Shown here: positions 44,015 to 53,435 of the stretch, piece after piece
Layout: the number at the start of each line of letters is the position of its first letter
How positions within the stretch are numbered: position 1 is the first letter of the stretch
Assembly (NCBI GenBank): GCA_963792655.1
Contig: CAWBWU010000009.1
Span: 62,001 to 126,000, forward strand
Origin: DOZZ01 sp963792655
GTDB taxonomy: Bacteria > Acidobacteriota > Terriglobia > Bryobacterales > Bryobacteraceae
Length of the DNA stretch: 64,000 nucleotides
Direction: 5' to 3'
The notes under the pieces: generated by a model
Told to the model about the DNA's origin: nothing
Database searches by the model: none
What the model saw: the letters and a program-made list of their open reading frames with translations, nothing else
Made by a program: the position numbers and the translations under genes

Positions 44015-45638
44015 ACGACTGTTCATCACGCTGTTCGCGTTCTTCCTGGTTGCGGCTGACAGCCATGCGGGTTCCTACTCCGTAGCGGGTTATCTCAAGC
44101 AGCGCTTTCATCCCGATGTCGTGCATGAGCGCGATGTCGAAGGCATCGAAGGTCACATCGTCGCCAACAAGTTGATTCTGCATGTTGACGATTTTCTGGC
44201 GCTGCTGCTGAAGAACTCGACAGATATCCGGCTGACCCAGCTCGACATCTATACCGCGCGCGATGCAATCGAAGCAGCGAAGGCCCCCTTCGATCCAACA
44301 CTCTTGCTGGGGTTTACCGCGCTGCGTACGAAGCAGCCGCAGAGCAGTCAGATCAGCGGCGCCGACACGCTGAACAGTCTGGTGCAGAATACGTCCGTGG
44401 GCTTCCAGCAAGTGATGGGCGAGGGTCCCACGTTCAATTCGAGCTTCACCGCTTCGCGCTCATCTACGAACAGCATCTTCAACAGCTTCAACCCGAGCTT
44501 GTTCGATAATCTCAACTTCGGTCTGACGCAGCCGTTGCTCGCGGGCCGCGGCAACCTGCAGTTGCGCGCGCCACTGATGATTGCCCGGACACAACTAGTG
44601 ATCACCACGCGTCAAAGCGAAGCGCGGGTAGCCGACACGGTGGCGACGGCCACAAGGCAGTATTGGGATGCGGTCGGAGCGCGCGACAACGTGCGCGTGC
44701 AGCAGCAGTCGCTCGATCTGGCGCAGAAGTCTTACGAGCACGACAAGCTCGCGTTGGACTTGGGCGCGATCTCGCGATTGGATATCTTTCAATCCGAGAC
44801 GCAGGTTGCCCAGAGCAAGCTCGCGCTGATTCAGGCGCAGTACGCATATCGTGAAGCGCTCGATGGAATCAGGCGTTTAATCGGCGCTGACCTCAAGCCT
44901 CAAACCCGTTTCATCGAGATGGTTCTTGACGACGATCCTGCCGCGCGTAACAGCGCGAGCACGGTTGTGCCTGTTGAAGAAAGCGTCGCAAAGGCCTTGC
45001 GTGATCGTCCGGAGCTGGGTGCGGCCAACACGCGGCTCTCGATCGACGACTTGAATGAAAGGGTGGCGCAAAACTCCCTTTTGCCGCGTCTTGATTTCAA
45101 TCTGCAGGGCGGAGCGAGCGGGCTCGGCGGTACGCAATATGCTTCGAGCGGGCTGCTCGGCACTATACCGGTGCAGGTAGGTTCACGCGGCCTCTTCGAT
45201 TCGCTCGGTCAGATCTTCGCGTTCCGCACGCCTTATTACGGCTTCGGATTCACCGTCGGCATCCCCATCCGCAGCAGCGCAGCAAGCGCGAATCTCGCCG
45301 ACGCATTGGTGAGCCGCACGCGCAATCGCTACAACATCCGGCAGATCCAACAGCAAGTGATTCTCGAAGTGAAGACGGCGAGCAACGAACTGGAGCTCGC
45401 GCGCGAAGCAGTGAACGCGGCCGTCATCGCGCGCGACCTTGCGCTGCGCAACGTAGATGCGGAGCAACAGAAATACGAGGTGGGCACCATCCTGGCTTTC
45501 GAGTTGTTGAGCGCACAGACACGGCTCACTCAGGCCGAGAGTTCGCTGGTCTTCGCGAACATCAGCTATCAGAAGGCGCTGATCTCGTATCAGCGTGCAA
45601 CGTGGACGCTGCCTTACGCCATTCAACTTCCGAACTAG
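44007..45638 (+). CDS. TolC-family outer membrane channel
   Basis: A 543-residue outer-membrane efflux protein with signal peptide (RRLFITLFAFFLVAADSHAG). It has the two OEP repeats of long coiled-coil helices (IDIYTARDAIEAAKAPFDP-like start; LVSRTRNRYNIRQIQQQVIL; EVGTILAFELLSAQTRLTQA) and an N-terminal extension of ~55 residues before the first repeat. It forms the exit duct for the four upstream proteins. It ends the operon just before the REP-like repeat block. Confidence 0.88.
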   Translation: MNRRLFITLFAFFLVAADSHAGSYSVAGYLKQRFHPDVVHERDVEGIEGHIVANKLILHVDDFLALLLKNSTDIRLTQLDIYTARDAIEAAKAPFDPTLLLGFTALRTKQPQSSQISGADTLNSLVQNTSVGFQQVMGEGPTFNSSFTASRSSTNSIFNSFNPSLFDNLNFGLTQPLLAGRGNLQLRAPLMIARTQLVITTRQSEARVADTVATATRQYWDAVGARDNVRVQQQSLDLAQKSYEHDKLALDLGAISRLDIFQSETQVAQSKLALIQAQYAYREALDGIRRLIGADLKPQTRFIEMVLDDDPAARNSASTVVPVEESVAKALRDRPELGAANTRLSIDDLNERVAQNSLLPRLDFNLQGGASGLGGTQYASSGLLGTIPVQVGSRGLFDSLGQIFAFRTPYYGFGFTVGIPIRSSAASANLADALVSRTRNRYNIRQIQQQVILEVKTASNELELAREAVNAAVIARDLALRNVDAEQQKYEVGTILAFELLSAQTRLTQAESSLVFANISYQKALISYQRATWTLPYAIQLPN

Positions 45639-45649
45639 CCACTCAAATC

Positions 45650-45870
45650 CGTCACGCGCCGCGCACGTAAGTAAGCGGTCTTGTCTGGAGCGAGAGGCAC
45701 CCGCTTGCTTACGCGCGCGGCTCGTGAAAGACCCCTCACCGCCCGGAAATTTATAAATTGGCCGCCCACACAAGCCGAATCCATCACGAGCCGCACGTAA
45801 TTAAGCGGTTCTGGCGGGAATGAGAAGCCCCGCACGCGCACGCGCGCTCATTTATAAAGTTGGCCGCCGA
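45650..45870. repeat. Duplicated REP-like repeat block
   Basis: Unit A contains arms GCCGCGCACGTAAGTAAGCG (from 45658) and its near complement at 45701-45721 (two mismatches over 21), then TTTATAAATTGGCCGCC at 45751-45767. Unit B starts with AATCCATCACGAGCCG (from 45779), carries a degenerate arm (CACGTAATTAAGCGG), and ends TTTATAAAGTTGGCCGCC at 45851-45868, which includes the stop codon of the DUF2156 gene. The two units are degenerate direct repeats of about 110 bases. The palindrome matches that at 6272-6334. Confidence 0.7.
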
Positions 45871-46925
45871 GACGCTTTCCACATTGCGAGTTCCGCGCGA
45901 ATGCCGTTGGCTACGCCGATGCCGATTGCGCGCCACGGAGCGATTCCGGAAAACGCCTCGCCGATCGCGTACAGCGCGAATGGTGAGAAGTGCCGCTCAT
46001 TGCTGATCGCGTAGATCGGCTCCCAGGCGTCCGGCTCCATCTTCGATCGAAACCGTTCCAGCCCTTGAAAGTTGTAGAAGCGATTCGCATGTGAACGCGC
46101 GAAGCTCATCATCACTCGCAGCCACACCGGATTGCGCTGTTCCACGCCCGCTTTTTGCGACAGCGCGACAAGCCCCAGCGTGACGTACTGGCGGTCTTCT
46201 TTGAGGAACAGGCGCATGGCGAAATCGATCAGCAACTCGCTCGCGCCATTTGGCGCAGAGGGCGTGCGCGCAATCTGTTCTACGAGATACCCGTTACGCG
46301 CAACAACTGGCGATGCCACCAGAAAGGCGATGATTGCGTTGTTCCTGCGCGCTACCAGCAGCACGCGGCCCGACACTTCGCCCTGTAGTGTTTCAGGCTC
46401 GGTGAGGAAATGCAGCGGCGGCAGACAGCGTGAGCGTGTCCACTCGATCAGCGTTTGCTGAAGCTGGGGATCTTCGCGCCCGCGCGCAGGATCAATCTGC
46501 TCGATCGTGACGCCTTTGTTCACCGCCCGGCGCAACTGCGCGCGCAAGGAACGATGGCGGTCGACGATCGCGGGCCAGTGATGCGGGTCCCACACCGGCT
46601 CGGCGCCCATGTTGATCACGGAATATCCGGGAGAGCTTCCCAACAGTTCGTGCAGCCGGCCTGCGGCACAGACATAACAAACCCGGCACTTCAATGCCAG
46701 AGCCGCGGCTTCGAATTCGTTCACCACGACCTGCAAGTCATCGAGACGGCAAACCGGCGCCCCGGCCACCAGCAGGTAATTCTCGCGACGCGTGTAGCCC
46801 ACCACTGCTTGCGTGGCCTGCGAAAACCAGTGATCAATACCGGGGTTCAGGATCTGAAACGCAGTGGCGTTCCAGCCATATTGCATGACCAGTTCGCGCG
46901 CGCGTTCCGGATCGCGGTCAGCCAC
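45852..46925 (-). CDS. DUF2156 (phosphatidylglycerol lysyltransferase C-terminal-like) protein
   Basis: A ~357-residue protein with the GNAT-like fold of DUF2156, the domain that moves aminoacyl groups from tRNA to lipids in MprF. Conserved parts: MGAEPVWDPHHWPAIVDRHR, RAQLRRAVNKGVTIEQI, VARRNNAIIAFLVASPVVAR, NGASELLIDFAMRLF and NFQGLERFRSKMEPDAWEPI. No flippase domain is attached, so a soluble transferase is expected. Start is ambiguous: GTG 46925 or TTG 46934; both overlap the SDR stop. Its 3' end lies in the repeat block. Confidence 0.78.
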   Translation of the reverse strand: MADRDPERARELVMQYGWNATAFQILNPGIDHWFSQATQAVVGYTRRENYLLVAGAPVCRLDDLQVVVNEFEAAALALKCRVCYVCAAGRLHELLGSSPGYSVINMGAEPVWDPHHWPAIVDRHRSLRAQLRRAVNKGVTIEQIDPARGREDPQLQQTLIEWTRSRCLPPLHFLTEPETLQGEVSGRVLLVARRNNAIIAFLVASPVVARNGYLVEQIARTPSAPNGASELLIDFAMRLFLKEDRQYVTLGLVALSQKAGVEQRNPVWLRVMMSFARSHANRFYNFQGLERFRSKMEPDAWEPIYAISNERHFSPFALYAIGEAFSGIAPWRAIGIGVANGIRAELAMWKASRRPTL

Positions 46926-47661
46926 GGCCCACAAAGGGCATCTTGGTCGCCATGATCGTGATCGACAAAATGTTTACGTCCAGCGGTAAGTTCGCCATGT
47001 GCAGAATCGCGTCGGCCACATGCTGCACGTCCATACGCGGCTCAACCGCCAACTCGCCGCTCGCTTGCAGAACACCGGTGGACATGCGCGCGCTCATCTC
47101 GGTAACTGCGTTGCCGATATCGATCTGGCTGCAGGCGATGTCGTGCACGCGGCAATCGAGGGCGATGCTCTTGGTCAGGCCCGTGATCGCATGTTTAGTC
47201 GCGGTGTAAGGGGCCGAATAGGGTCGCGGCGTGTGAGCCGAGATGGAACCGTTGTTGATGATTCGTCCGCCGCGCGGCGTTTGCGACTTCATCATCCTGA
47301 TCGCACCTTGCGCGCAGAGAAATGCGCCCGTGAGATTTACATTCACAACGTTCGACCACTGCTCAAACGAGAGGTCCTCCATCGGAATGGCAGCGGTGTT
47401 CACGCCGGCGTTGTTGAAGAGAACATCCAAGCGTCCGAACTCCTGCTGTACGCGCGAGAAGAGCGCCGTGACGGAATCCGGCTGGCTCACGTCAGTCTGC
47501 ACTGCGATCATGCGGCCGGCCTGCGCGAGCGCAACGGTCTGTTCCAACTCGGCCATGCGACGGCCCGCAATCGCTACGTTGTAGCCGGCATTACTCAATG
47601 TGATGGCCACGGCGCGGCCGATGCCGCTGCCTCCGCCCGTAACCAAAGCTATTCTGCTCAT
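46918..47661 (-). CDS. Short-chain dehydrogenase/reductase
   Basis: A 247-residue classical SDR with all marks: cofactor motif LVTGGGSGIGRAVAITLSNA, NNAG in LDVLFNNAGVNTAAIP, catalytic Ser in NNGSISAHTPRPYS, and YTATKHAITGLTKSIALDC with YxxxK. NADP preference is suggested by GRRMAEL after beta-2. Substrate unknown. It lies between the VOC gene (3-base gap) and the DUF2156 gene (overlap), all minus strand, so the three are one operon. Confidence 0.9.
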   Translation of the reverse strand: MSRIALVTGGGSGIGRAVAITLSNAGYNVAIAGRRMAELEQTVALAQAGRMIAVQTDVSQPDSVTALFSRVQQEFGRLDVLFNNAGVNTAAIPMEDLSFEQWSNVVNVNLTGAFLCAQGAIRMMKSQTPRGGRIINNGSISAHTPRPYSAPYTATKHAITGLTKSIALDCRVHDIACSQIDIGNAVTEMSARMSTGVLQASGELAVEPRMDVQHVADAILHMANLPLDVNILSITIMATKMPFVGRG

Positions 47662-47664
47662 GAC

Positions 47665-48075
47665 TTAAACGAATTTCGCATTCAGCTCGATCACGTTGCG
47701 ATCAGGATCGAGCACATAAACTTGCGAGTAACCGCGTGAGGAAAGCGGACGCACCATCATGAAATTGCCGTCATGCTCTGCCACATCCTCGCGATAACCG
47801 GCAGCACGCAGGCGATCGACCGCCGCCGCGAAGTCCGTCACGCGCAAAGCGACGTGCACGTCACGATCGTCCAGCACTTTGTCGCCGCGCAGAGTCGCAT
47901 GCGGATAACTCACCAGATGAAACTCCTGGCCATTCTCAAAGCGATACCATGCACCGGGAAATTCGAAGTCCGGACGATGCACTTCAGGCAGGCCCAGCAC
48001 GTCTCCATAGAAATGTTTCGCACGCGCAAGATCGGTGACCGGCAGCAACACGTGGTGCAGCCCTTCTATATTCAT
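47665..48075 (-). CDS. VOC/glyoxalase-fold protein
   Basis: A 136-residue vicinal-oxygen-chelate protein: EGLHHVLLPVTDLARAKHFY, VHVALRVTDFAAAVDRLRAA, and QVYVLDPDRNVIELN, with the metal ligands H near the start, H in VHVAL and E in VIELN. Members include glyoxalase I, dioxygenases and resistance proteins; no substrate can be assigned. The start at 48075 has GGAGA about 9 bases upstream. It is divergent from the molybdenum hydroxylase genes (59 bases). Confidence 0.85.
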   Translation of the reverse strand: MNIEGLHHVLLPVTDLARAKHFYGDVLGLPEVHRPDFEFPGAWYRFENGQEFHLVSYPHATLRGDKVLDDRDVHVALRVTDFAAAVDRLRAAGYREDVAEHDGNFMMVRPLSSRGYSQVYVLDPDRNVIELNAKFV

Positions 48076-48134
48076 CGGTGCTATTCTCCCATGCGGGTAC
48101 ACTGGGACAATCAGGCGTCCCCTGGAGGTCCGGA

Positions 48135-48595
48135 ATGATTCAACTCAAGATCAACGGAAAAGCCGCGCAGTTCGACGGCGATCCGGAAATGCCGCTGCTG
48201 TGGTACTTGCGCGACGAAATGCAATTCACGGGCACGAAGTACGGCTGCGGCCTCGGGCTTATGCGGCGCCTGCACCGTTCACGTGAACGGCGAGGCGGTG
48301 CGCAGTTGCCTGACGCCGATGAAGAGCCGTCGCGGGCAAGACCGTCACCACCATCGAAGGCCTCTCGCCGCACGGCGATCATCCGCTGCAGAAAGCCTGG
48401 GCAGGCGGTGAATGTGCCGCAGTGCGGCTACTGCCAGAGCGGCCAGATCATGCAGGCGGCGGCGCTGCTGAAGAAGACGCCGAAGCCGACGCGATCAGCG
48501 ACATCGACGCCGCGATGCAGGGCAACATCTGCCGCTGCGGCACTTACCAGCGCATCCGCCAGGCCATCAAGCAGGCGGCGGGGGTGAAGGCATGA
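48135..48595 (+). pseudogene. [2Fe-2S] small subunit of isoquinoline 1-oxidoreductase-type enzyme, frameshifted
   Basis: The ATG at 48135 follows GGAGG by 8 bases. The start MIQLKINGKAAQFDGDPEMP and YGCGLGL, then (next frame) CGACTVHVNGEAVRSCLTPM, VPQCGYCQSGQIMQAAALLK and GNICRCGTYQRIRQAIKQA cover both [2Fe-2S] clusters of the xanthine-dehydrogenase small-subunit family. Four single-base insertions (near 48250, 48330, 48400, 48490) break it; repaired, it has about 152 residues, normal size. It passes electrons between the molybdenum subunit and an acceptor. It overlaps the large-subunit start (ATGA). Confidence 0.8.
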
Positions 48596-50859
48596 TACGG
48601 AGCGTGCGATACGTCTCGCGGCGCAGTTTTCTGGCAGCATGTTTTCTCGGCGGGCGCACTGGTGATCGGCGCGCCGCTGCTCGTCGAAGCGGGCTGCGCA
48701 GCAGGCCGCCACTTCCGGCGATGCGAAGAGCTGGCAGCCCAGCGTATATCTGGGCATCGAAGCCGAACGGCGACGTGAAGATCGTGGCGCATCGCTCGGA
48801 GATGGGCACCGGGTGCGCGCACGTGTCTGCCGATGATCGTGGCCGACGAACTCGAAGCCGATTGGAATCGCGTCACCATCCTGCAGGCCTTCGGCGATGT
48901 GAAGTACGGCTCGCAGAACACCGATGGATCGTGTTCGGTGCGCGACTTCTACGATGCGATGCGGTCAGCCGGCGCCGGCGCGCGCACGATGCTGGAACAG
49001 GCGGCTGCCGGCAAAGTGGGGCGTGCCGGAGGAGGAGTGCCGCGGGCAGAAGCATTTCGTCGTGCATGCCAAGAGCGGGCGCAAGTTGGCGTACGGCGAA
49101 CTGGTGCCGCTGGCAGCTGCGGCCACGGCCCCGAAGCAGAACGCCGTGCGCTTCAAAACGCCCGCGGAGTTCCGCTACATCGGCAAGGACATGCCGATTA
49201 CGGATCTGAACGATCTCGTCACGGGCAAGGGCATCGTTCGGCATCGACGCGCAAATGCCGGGCATGGTGTACGCGGCCATCGAGCGGCCGCCCGTGATGG
49301 GCAGCACGCTGAAGAGCTGGACGATGCCGCCGCCAAACAGGTGAAGGGCGTGCAACAGGTGGTCACGCTCCCGAAGTCGCCAAGCCGCCGTATGGCGTTC
49401 AAGCCGCTGGGCGGCGCGGCGGTGATCGCGGACAACACCTGGGCCGCGCTGCAGGGCCGCAAGACAGTTGAAGATCGAGTGGTGCGCGGGCGACAACGGC
49501 AGCTACGATTCGCGCCGCGTACAAGACGGCGATGCTCGAGACGGCGCAGAAGCCCGGCCGCGTGGCGCGCGAGATCGGCAACGTGGACGCCGAGTTCGCC
49601 AAGGGCGGCAAGATCATCGAGGCGTCCTACTACACGCCGATGCTGGCGCATGCGCCCGATGGAGCCGCCCGCCGCCGTCGCGGAGTTCAAGGACGGCAAG
49701 GTGGTGACGTGGGCGAACACGCAGAATCCGCAAGCCGTGCAGGATACGGTGGCGCAAGGCGTCTGGGCATCACGCAAAGACGACGTGACCTGCCATGTCA
49801 CGCTGCTGGGCGGCGGGTTCGGCCGCAAGTCGAAGCCCGACTACGTGGCGGAAGCCGCGCTGCTCTCGAAGCAGGTGGGCAAGCCCGTGAAGATCGTCTG
49901 GAGCCGCGAAGACGATCTGCAGTTCGACTACTTCCACTCGCCCGCCGGCATGTACATGAAGGCTGCGGTGGATGCGAAAGGCTAGCCCGACGGCGTGGCT
50001 GCAGCGCAGCGTGTTCCCTCCCATCGCGATGCAGAACAATCCCGGATGAAGCAGTACGGCGGCTTCCAGCTCGGCATGGGCTGGACGGACGTGCCCTACC
50101 CGATTGCCAATCTGCGCGTGGAGAATGGTCCGGCGAAGGCGCACGTGCGCATCGGCTGGCTGCGTTCGGTGTCGAATATCTATCACGCCTTCGGCGTGCA
50201 GTCGTTCACCGATGAACTGGCCGCCGCAGCGAATCGCGATCGCGTGGAGTACCTGCTCGAGCTGATCGGGCCGCCGCGCGTGATCGACTTCAGCAAGGAA
50301 GGCATGAAGCAGGGCGGCCGCCAATCACGAAGTTCCCGTTCGATACCGCGCGCCTGCGGAACGTGATCGAGCTCGTCGCGCAGAAGTCGGACTGGGCGAA
50401 CAAGAAGCCGGCGACGGGCCGCGCACTGGGCTTCGCGGCGCATCGCAGCTTCCTCAGCTATGTCGCGACCGTGGTCGAAGTGGAGGTGGATCAGAACGGC
50501 GAGGTGCACATTCCCGCGTATGCACATCGCGGTGGATGCGGGCCGCATCATCAATCCCGACCGCGTGCAGCGCGCAGTTCGAAGGCGCGGCCGTATTCGG
50601 CACGAGCATCGCGCTGATGGGCGAGATCACGTCGCCGAAGGCCGCGATCAAGCAGAGCGAACTTCAACGGCTATCCCGTGGCGCGCATGAATCAGGCGCC
50701 GACTGGAAGCGCGAAGTGCACATCGTGAATAGCGACGCGGCGCCCGCGGGCGTGGGTGAACCGGGTGTTCCGCCGATTGCGCCGGCGATTTGCAATGCGA
50801 TCTTCGCCGCGACGGGCAAGCGCATTCGCGAGTTGCCGATCAAAAAGCAGCTGGCGTAA
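48592..50859 (+). pseudogene. Molybdopterin large subunit, isoquinoline 1-oxidoreductase type, multiply frameshifted
   Basis: Joined frames give about 750 residues: a Tat-like start (YVSRRSFLA), VKIVAHRSEMGTG, MIVADELEADWNRVTILQ, FKTPAEFRYIGKDMPITDL, MLETAQKPGRVAREIGNVDA, CHVTLLGGGFGRKSKPDYVA, MKQYGGFQLGMGWTDVPYPI, NRDRVEYLLELIGPP and PAPAGVGEPGVPPIAPAI-like VGEPGVPPIAPAICN near the end. These match the IorB/aldehyde-oxidase-type large subunit that hydroxylates N-heteroaromatics or aldehydes. At least ten single-base shifts are scattered from 48640 to 50690, plus a TAG at 49983 caused by one of them. Sequence error or decay cannot be separated here. Confidence 0.78.
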
Positions 50860-50901
50860 GCATACGAGCCGCGGGCTCCCCTGATAAACTCTGCGTAAAC
50901 C

Positions 50902-51930
50902 ATGACGCGCAGAGCTATGCTCGCTTCAACAATCGCCGCACCTTTCGCCATGCAAGCTGCTGCTCCGGCTGCGCCCGTGAAGTTGGGCATCGACCTCTTC
51001 AGCATTCGTTCGCAGAACTGGACGCCCTTTCAATATCTGGATTACTGTGCCGCGCAGAAGGCCAAGGTGGTGCATTTTTCCGAAGTGCGTTTCATCGGCA
51101 GCCTGGAACCAGACAACCTGAAGCGTGTGCGCGCGCATGCACAAGAGCTCGGCATCGAACTGGAAATCGGGATGCGCTCGATCTGCCCCACGTCGAAGAT
51201 GTTCGATGCGAAGGCTGGTACTGCGGAAGAGCAGCTCTCGCGCATGATCGAGTCCGCGACCATCGTTGGATCGAAGATCGTACGCTGCGTACTTGGTAGT
51301 GCGGAGGATCGCACGCCGGGACCGCTGCAGAAGCATATCGACAGCATGGTCGCGGTGCTGCGCCGCTCGCGTTCGCGCGCGATGGACGCCAACATCAAAA
51401 TTGCGATTGAAAATCATGCCGGCGACATGCAGGGTTGGGAACTCAAACAGTTGATCGAAGCCGCTGGCCCGGAGTTCGTCGGCGCGTGCCTCGATTCGGG
51501 CAACCCCTGCTGGACGCTCGAAGATCCGCACGTCACACTCGACGCGCTGCATCCCTACGTTCTGACGAGCCATGTTCGCGATAGCGCAGTATGGAAGGTT
51601 CCGGAAGGCGTAGCAGTCTCATGGGTGCGCATGGGCGAAGGCAACGTGGATATCGATAGCTACTGCCGCAAGTATGCGGAGCTGTGCCCCGGGCGCGCGC
51701 TTTCGATGGAGACGATCGTCATGGGACCGCGCGTGTTCCCTTACCGTAAGCCGCAGTTCTGGGACGCCTATCGCGATGTGCCCGCGTGGAATTTCGAGCG
51801 CTTCAACGAGATCGCCGAGCGCGGCAAGCCATTTACGATCGCAAAGGTGGATCGGGCCGAGGCGGCAAAGCGTGAGCGCGAAGATCTGGAAGCGAGTCTG
51901 CAGCACACACGCCAGCTACTCAATCTTTAA
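50902..51930 (+). CDS. Exported sugar phosphate isomerase/epimerase-like protein
   Basis: A 342-residue TIM-barrel protein of the AP-endonuclease-2/xylose isomerase-like family. N-terminus TRRAMLASTIAAPFAMQAAA resembles a Tat signal. Barrel segments: VKLGIDLFSIRSQNWTPF, HAQELGIELEIGMRSICPTS, IKIAIENHAGDMQGWELKQL (metal Glu), VGACLDSGNPCWTLEDP and ETIVMGPRVF (second Glu). It probably isomerises or epimerises a sugar or inositol-like substrate; unknown. Frame is intact, in contrast to the genes just upstream. Confidence 0.82.
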   Translation: MTRRAMLASTIAAPFAMQAAAPAAPVKLGIDLFSIRSQNWTPFQYLDYCAAQKAKVVHFSEVRFIGSLEPDNLKRVRAHAQELGIELEIGMRSICPTSKMFDAKAGTAEEQLSRMIESATIVGSKIVRCVLGSAEDRTPGPLQKHIDSMVAVLRRSRSRAMDANIKIAIENHAGDMQGWELKQLIEAAGPEFVGACLDSGNPCWTLEDPHVTLDALHPYVLTSHVRDSAVWKVPEGVAVSWVRMGEGNVDIDSYCRKYAELCPGRALSMETIVMGPRVFPYRKPQFWDAYRDVPAWNFERFNEIAERGKPFTIAKVDRAEAAKREREDLEASLQHTRQLLNL

Positions 51931-51974
51931 AAAGTTAGCGCGGTAACGAAGGCGCTGGCATCTGCACACGTACG

Positions 51975-52238
51975 ATGTCCGAATCCAACAAAACTTACCC
52001 GCTTGAAGATGCTCTGAAGGCGCAGAAGGCGTTGCGCGACCTCGCCGGCTTACCCGCGGAAATGTTTCCAGTCGAGGCATTCGTCGGCATGATCAGCGAC
52101 GAGATCGAGCAATTACGCAAACAAGGCCGTAGTGATGACGAGATAGCGCGCACTATCTCCGACAACTCGCGCATCCAGATCAGCGCGTCTGAAATCGCTG
52201 AGAACTATGCGCCGCCCGAAACCCGGCACGGTCACTAA
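51975..52238 (+). CDS. Conserved hypothetical small protein
   Basis: 87 residues: MSESNKTYPLEDALKAQKAL, RDLAGLPAEMFPVEAFVGMI, then GRSDDEIARTISDNSRIQIS with a helix-turn-helix-like spacing near the end. Acidic, helical, no membrane segment. Similar short proteins occur in Acidobacteria and Proteobacteria but I know no function. It converges with the DAC-like gene one base away. Confidence 0.65.
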   Translation: MSESNKTYPLEDALKAQKALRDLAGLPAEMFPVEAFVGMISDEIEQLRKQGRSDDEIARTISDNSRIQISASEIAENYAPPETRHGH

Positions 52239-52239
52239 C

Positions 52240-53382
52240 TTAGAGTAAGAGCGCTTCGAGCCGGTGCGCATGCACCATGCCTTCGCACGGCGACCAGCCA
52301 AAAACAGTGAAGCGTCCGTCTTGCGAAGCGACCAGCGCGATGGAGTCTCGCTGGTCATGCGTGAATTGGGCGGCCGAAAGATGCCGGGTGCCGCCTAACT
52401 GTGCAGGCTCCATGAGCGTCGCTTCGGTGCCTTCGATCGGCTCCGTTGCGTAGACGCGCGAAACCTGAGCATGCCCGCGGCGACGGATGATCTTCACTCC
52501 GAACGCGAGTACTTCGTGTTCGGTGTTGAGCACTGTTGCGCCATCGACCGCTGTCAACCCGGCAATGTGATCGACGGTGCGCCGCAAAGTCTCACGCCAC
52601 CTGAGCCGCTTCTGTTCGGCCGCCTCCTCCTGCATCAATTCGACTAAACCGGAAAACGGCGGCGAAATAGCGTACGTCATCGGCTGCAGGAGCGAGTCCC
52701 GCCATGCGTTGCTCTGCGCCGGAACTACCAGCAGCAATCCGCCTCGCCCGTGTTCGCGCATCGAGACTGCAAGCTGGATCAACACATTGACGGACGGAAC
52801 CAAATGTCCTGAGCCAAGACCCAACAACGAAGTGAGCAGTTCGGGACAGTCGGATGCGGTCGCGGCGTTGCCGTCGATGACTTTCAATTCGTCGCCCTGC
52901 AACACTGCGAGGTTGACGAACTTGCCCGGTGTTTCACCGCGGCTCTGTTTGAGGACCAGCAGGCCGGGCGCAACCACTTCGAGCACCAGGCAATCCGGCG
53001 GCAGGTTGCGCGTTGCCGCCCACACCTGTAACTGACCCTCCTCTTCGGCGACGCACAAGTGAATACCAGCGCGTTCCACAGCAGGCGCAAGCCGGGTGAG
53101 TGCCTGCGCGGTGAAAGGCACCGGCAATTCGAAGCTCATCTTGCCACTCAGTTGGGTAGGCGCGACCCACGCGAGCGAAACGCGTGGCGTGTAACTCTCC
53201 TCGCGCCGCAAACTCGTCCAGAACGCGACGTTGACTAGTTTTTCAATCGTCTCGACCGGGGGGATCAGGGCCGCCGAGAGAGGCAGCCCACCGCCCAGGT
53301 CGAGGTGCGCGAGCATGTGTGCATGAACACGGGCGGCAGCGTGGCGCGCAACCGGGTATGCGGGTTCGACGCATTCGACCAT
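52240..53382 (-). CDS. Diadenylate-cyclase-like (DACNV-type) sensor protein
   Basis: A 380-residue cytoplasmic protein. The last ~100 residues match the DisA_N/DAC fold: DGATVLNTEHEVLAFGVKI (residue ~280) corresponds to the DGA motif, and LGGTRHLSAAQF (~330) to the GTRHRAAIGxS motif, with RHL in place of RHR, then SIALVASQDGRFTVFGW. Residues 1-270 (FWTSLRREESYTPRVSLAWV; FELPVPFTAQALTRLAPAVE) resemble the predicted sensor part of DACNV-type proteins. It may make or bind cyclic di-AMP or another nucleotide. The ATG at 53382 has GGAG six bases before it; the upstream GTG at 53409 is less likely. Confidence 0.75.
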   Translation of the reverse strand: MVECVEPAYPVARHAAARVHAHMLAHLDLGGGLPLSAALIPPVETIEKLVNVAFWTSLRREESYTPRVSLAWVAPTQLSGKMSFELPVPFTAQALTRLAPAVERAGIHLCVAEEEGQLQVWAATRNLPPDCLVLEVVAPGLLVLKQSRGETPGKFVNLAVLQGDELKVIDGNAATASDCPELLTSLLGLGSGHLVPSVNVLIQLAVSMREHGRGGLLLVVPAQSNAWRDSLLQPMTYAISPPFSGLVELMQEEAAEQKRLRWRETLRRTVDHIAGLTAVDGATVLNTEHEVLAFGVKIIRRRGHAQVSRVYATEPIEGTEATLMEPAQLGGTRHLSAAQFTHDQRDSIALVASQDGRFTVFGWSPCEGMVHAHRLEALLL

Positions 53383-53435
53383 GCGATTCTCCACAGTATC
53401 CGGGGGCACTCAATCATCTTAGTCTGATGGGCTTA

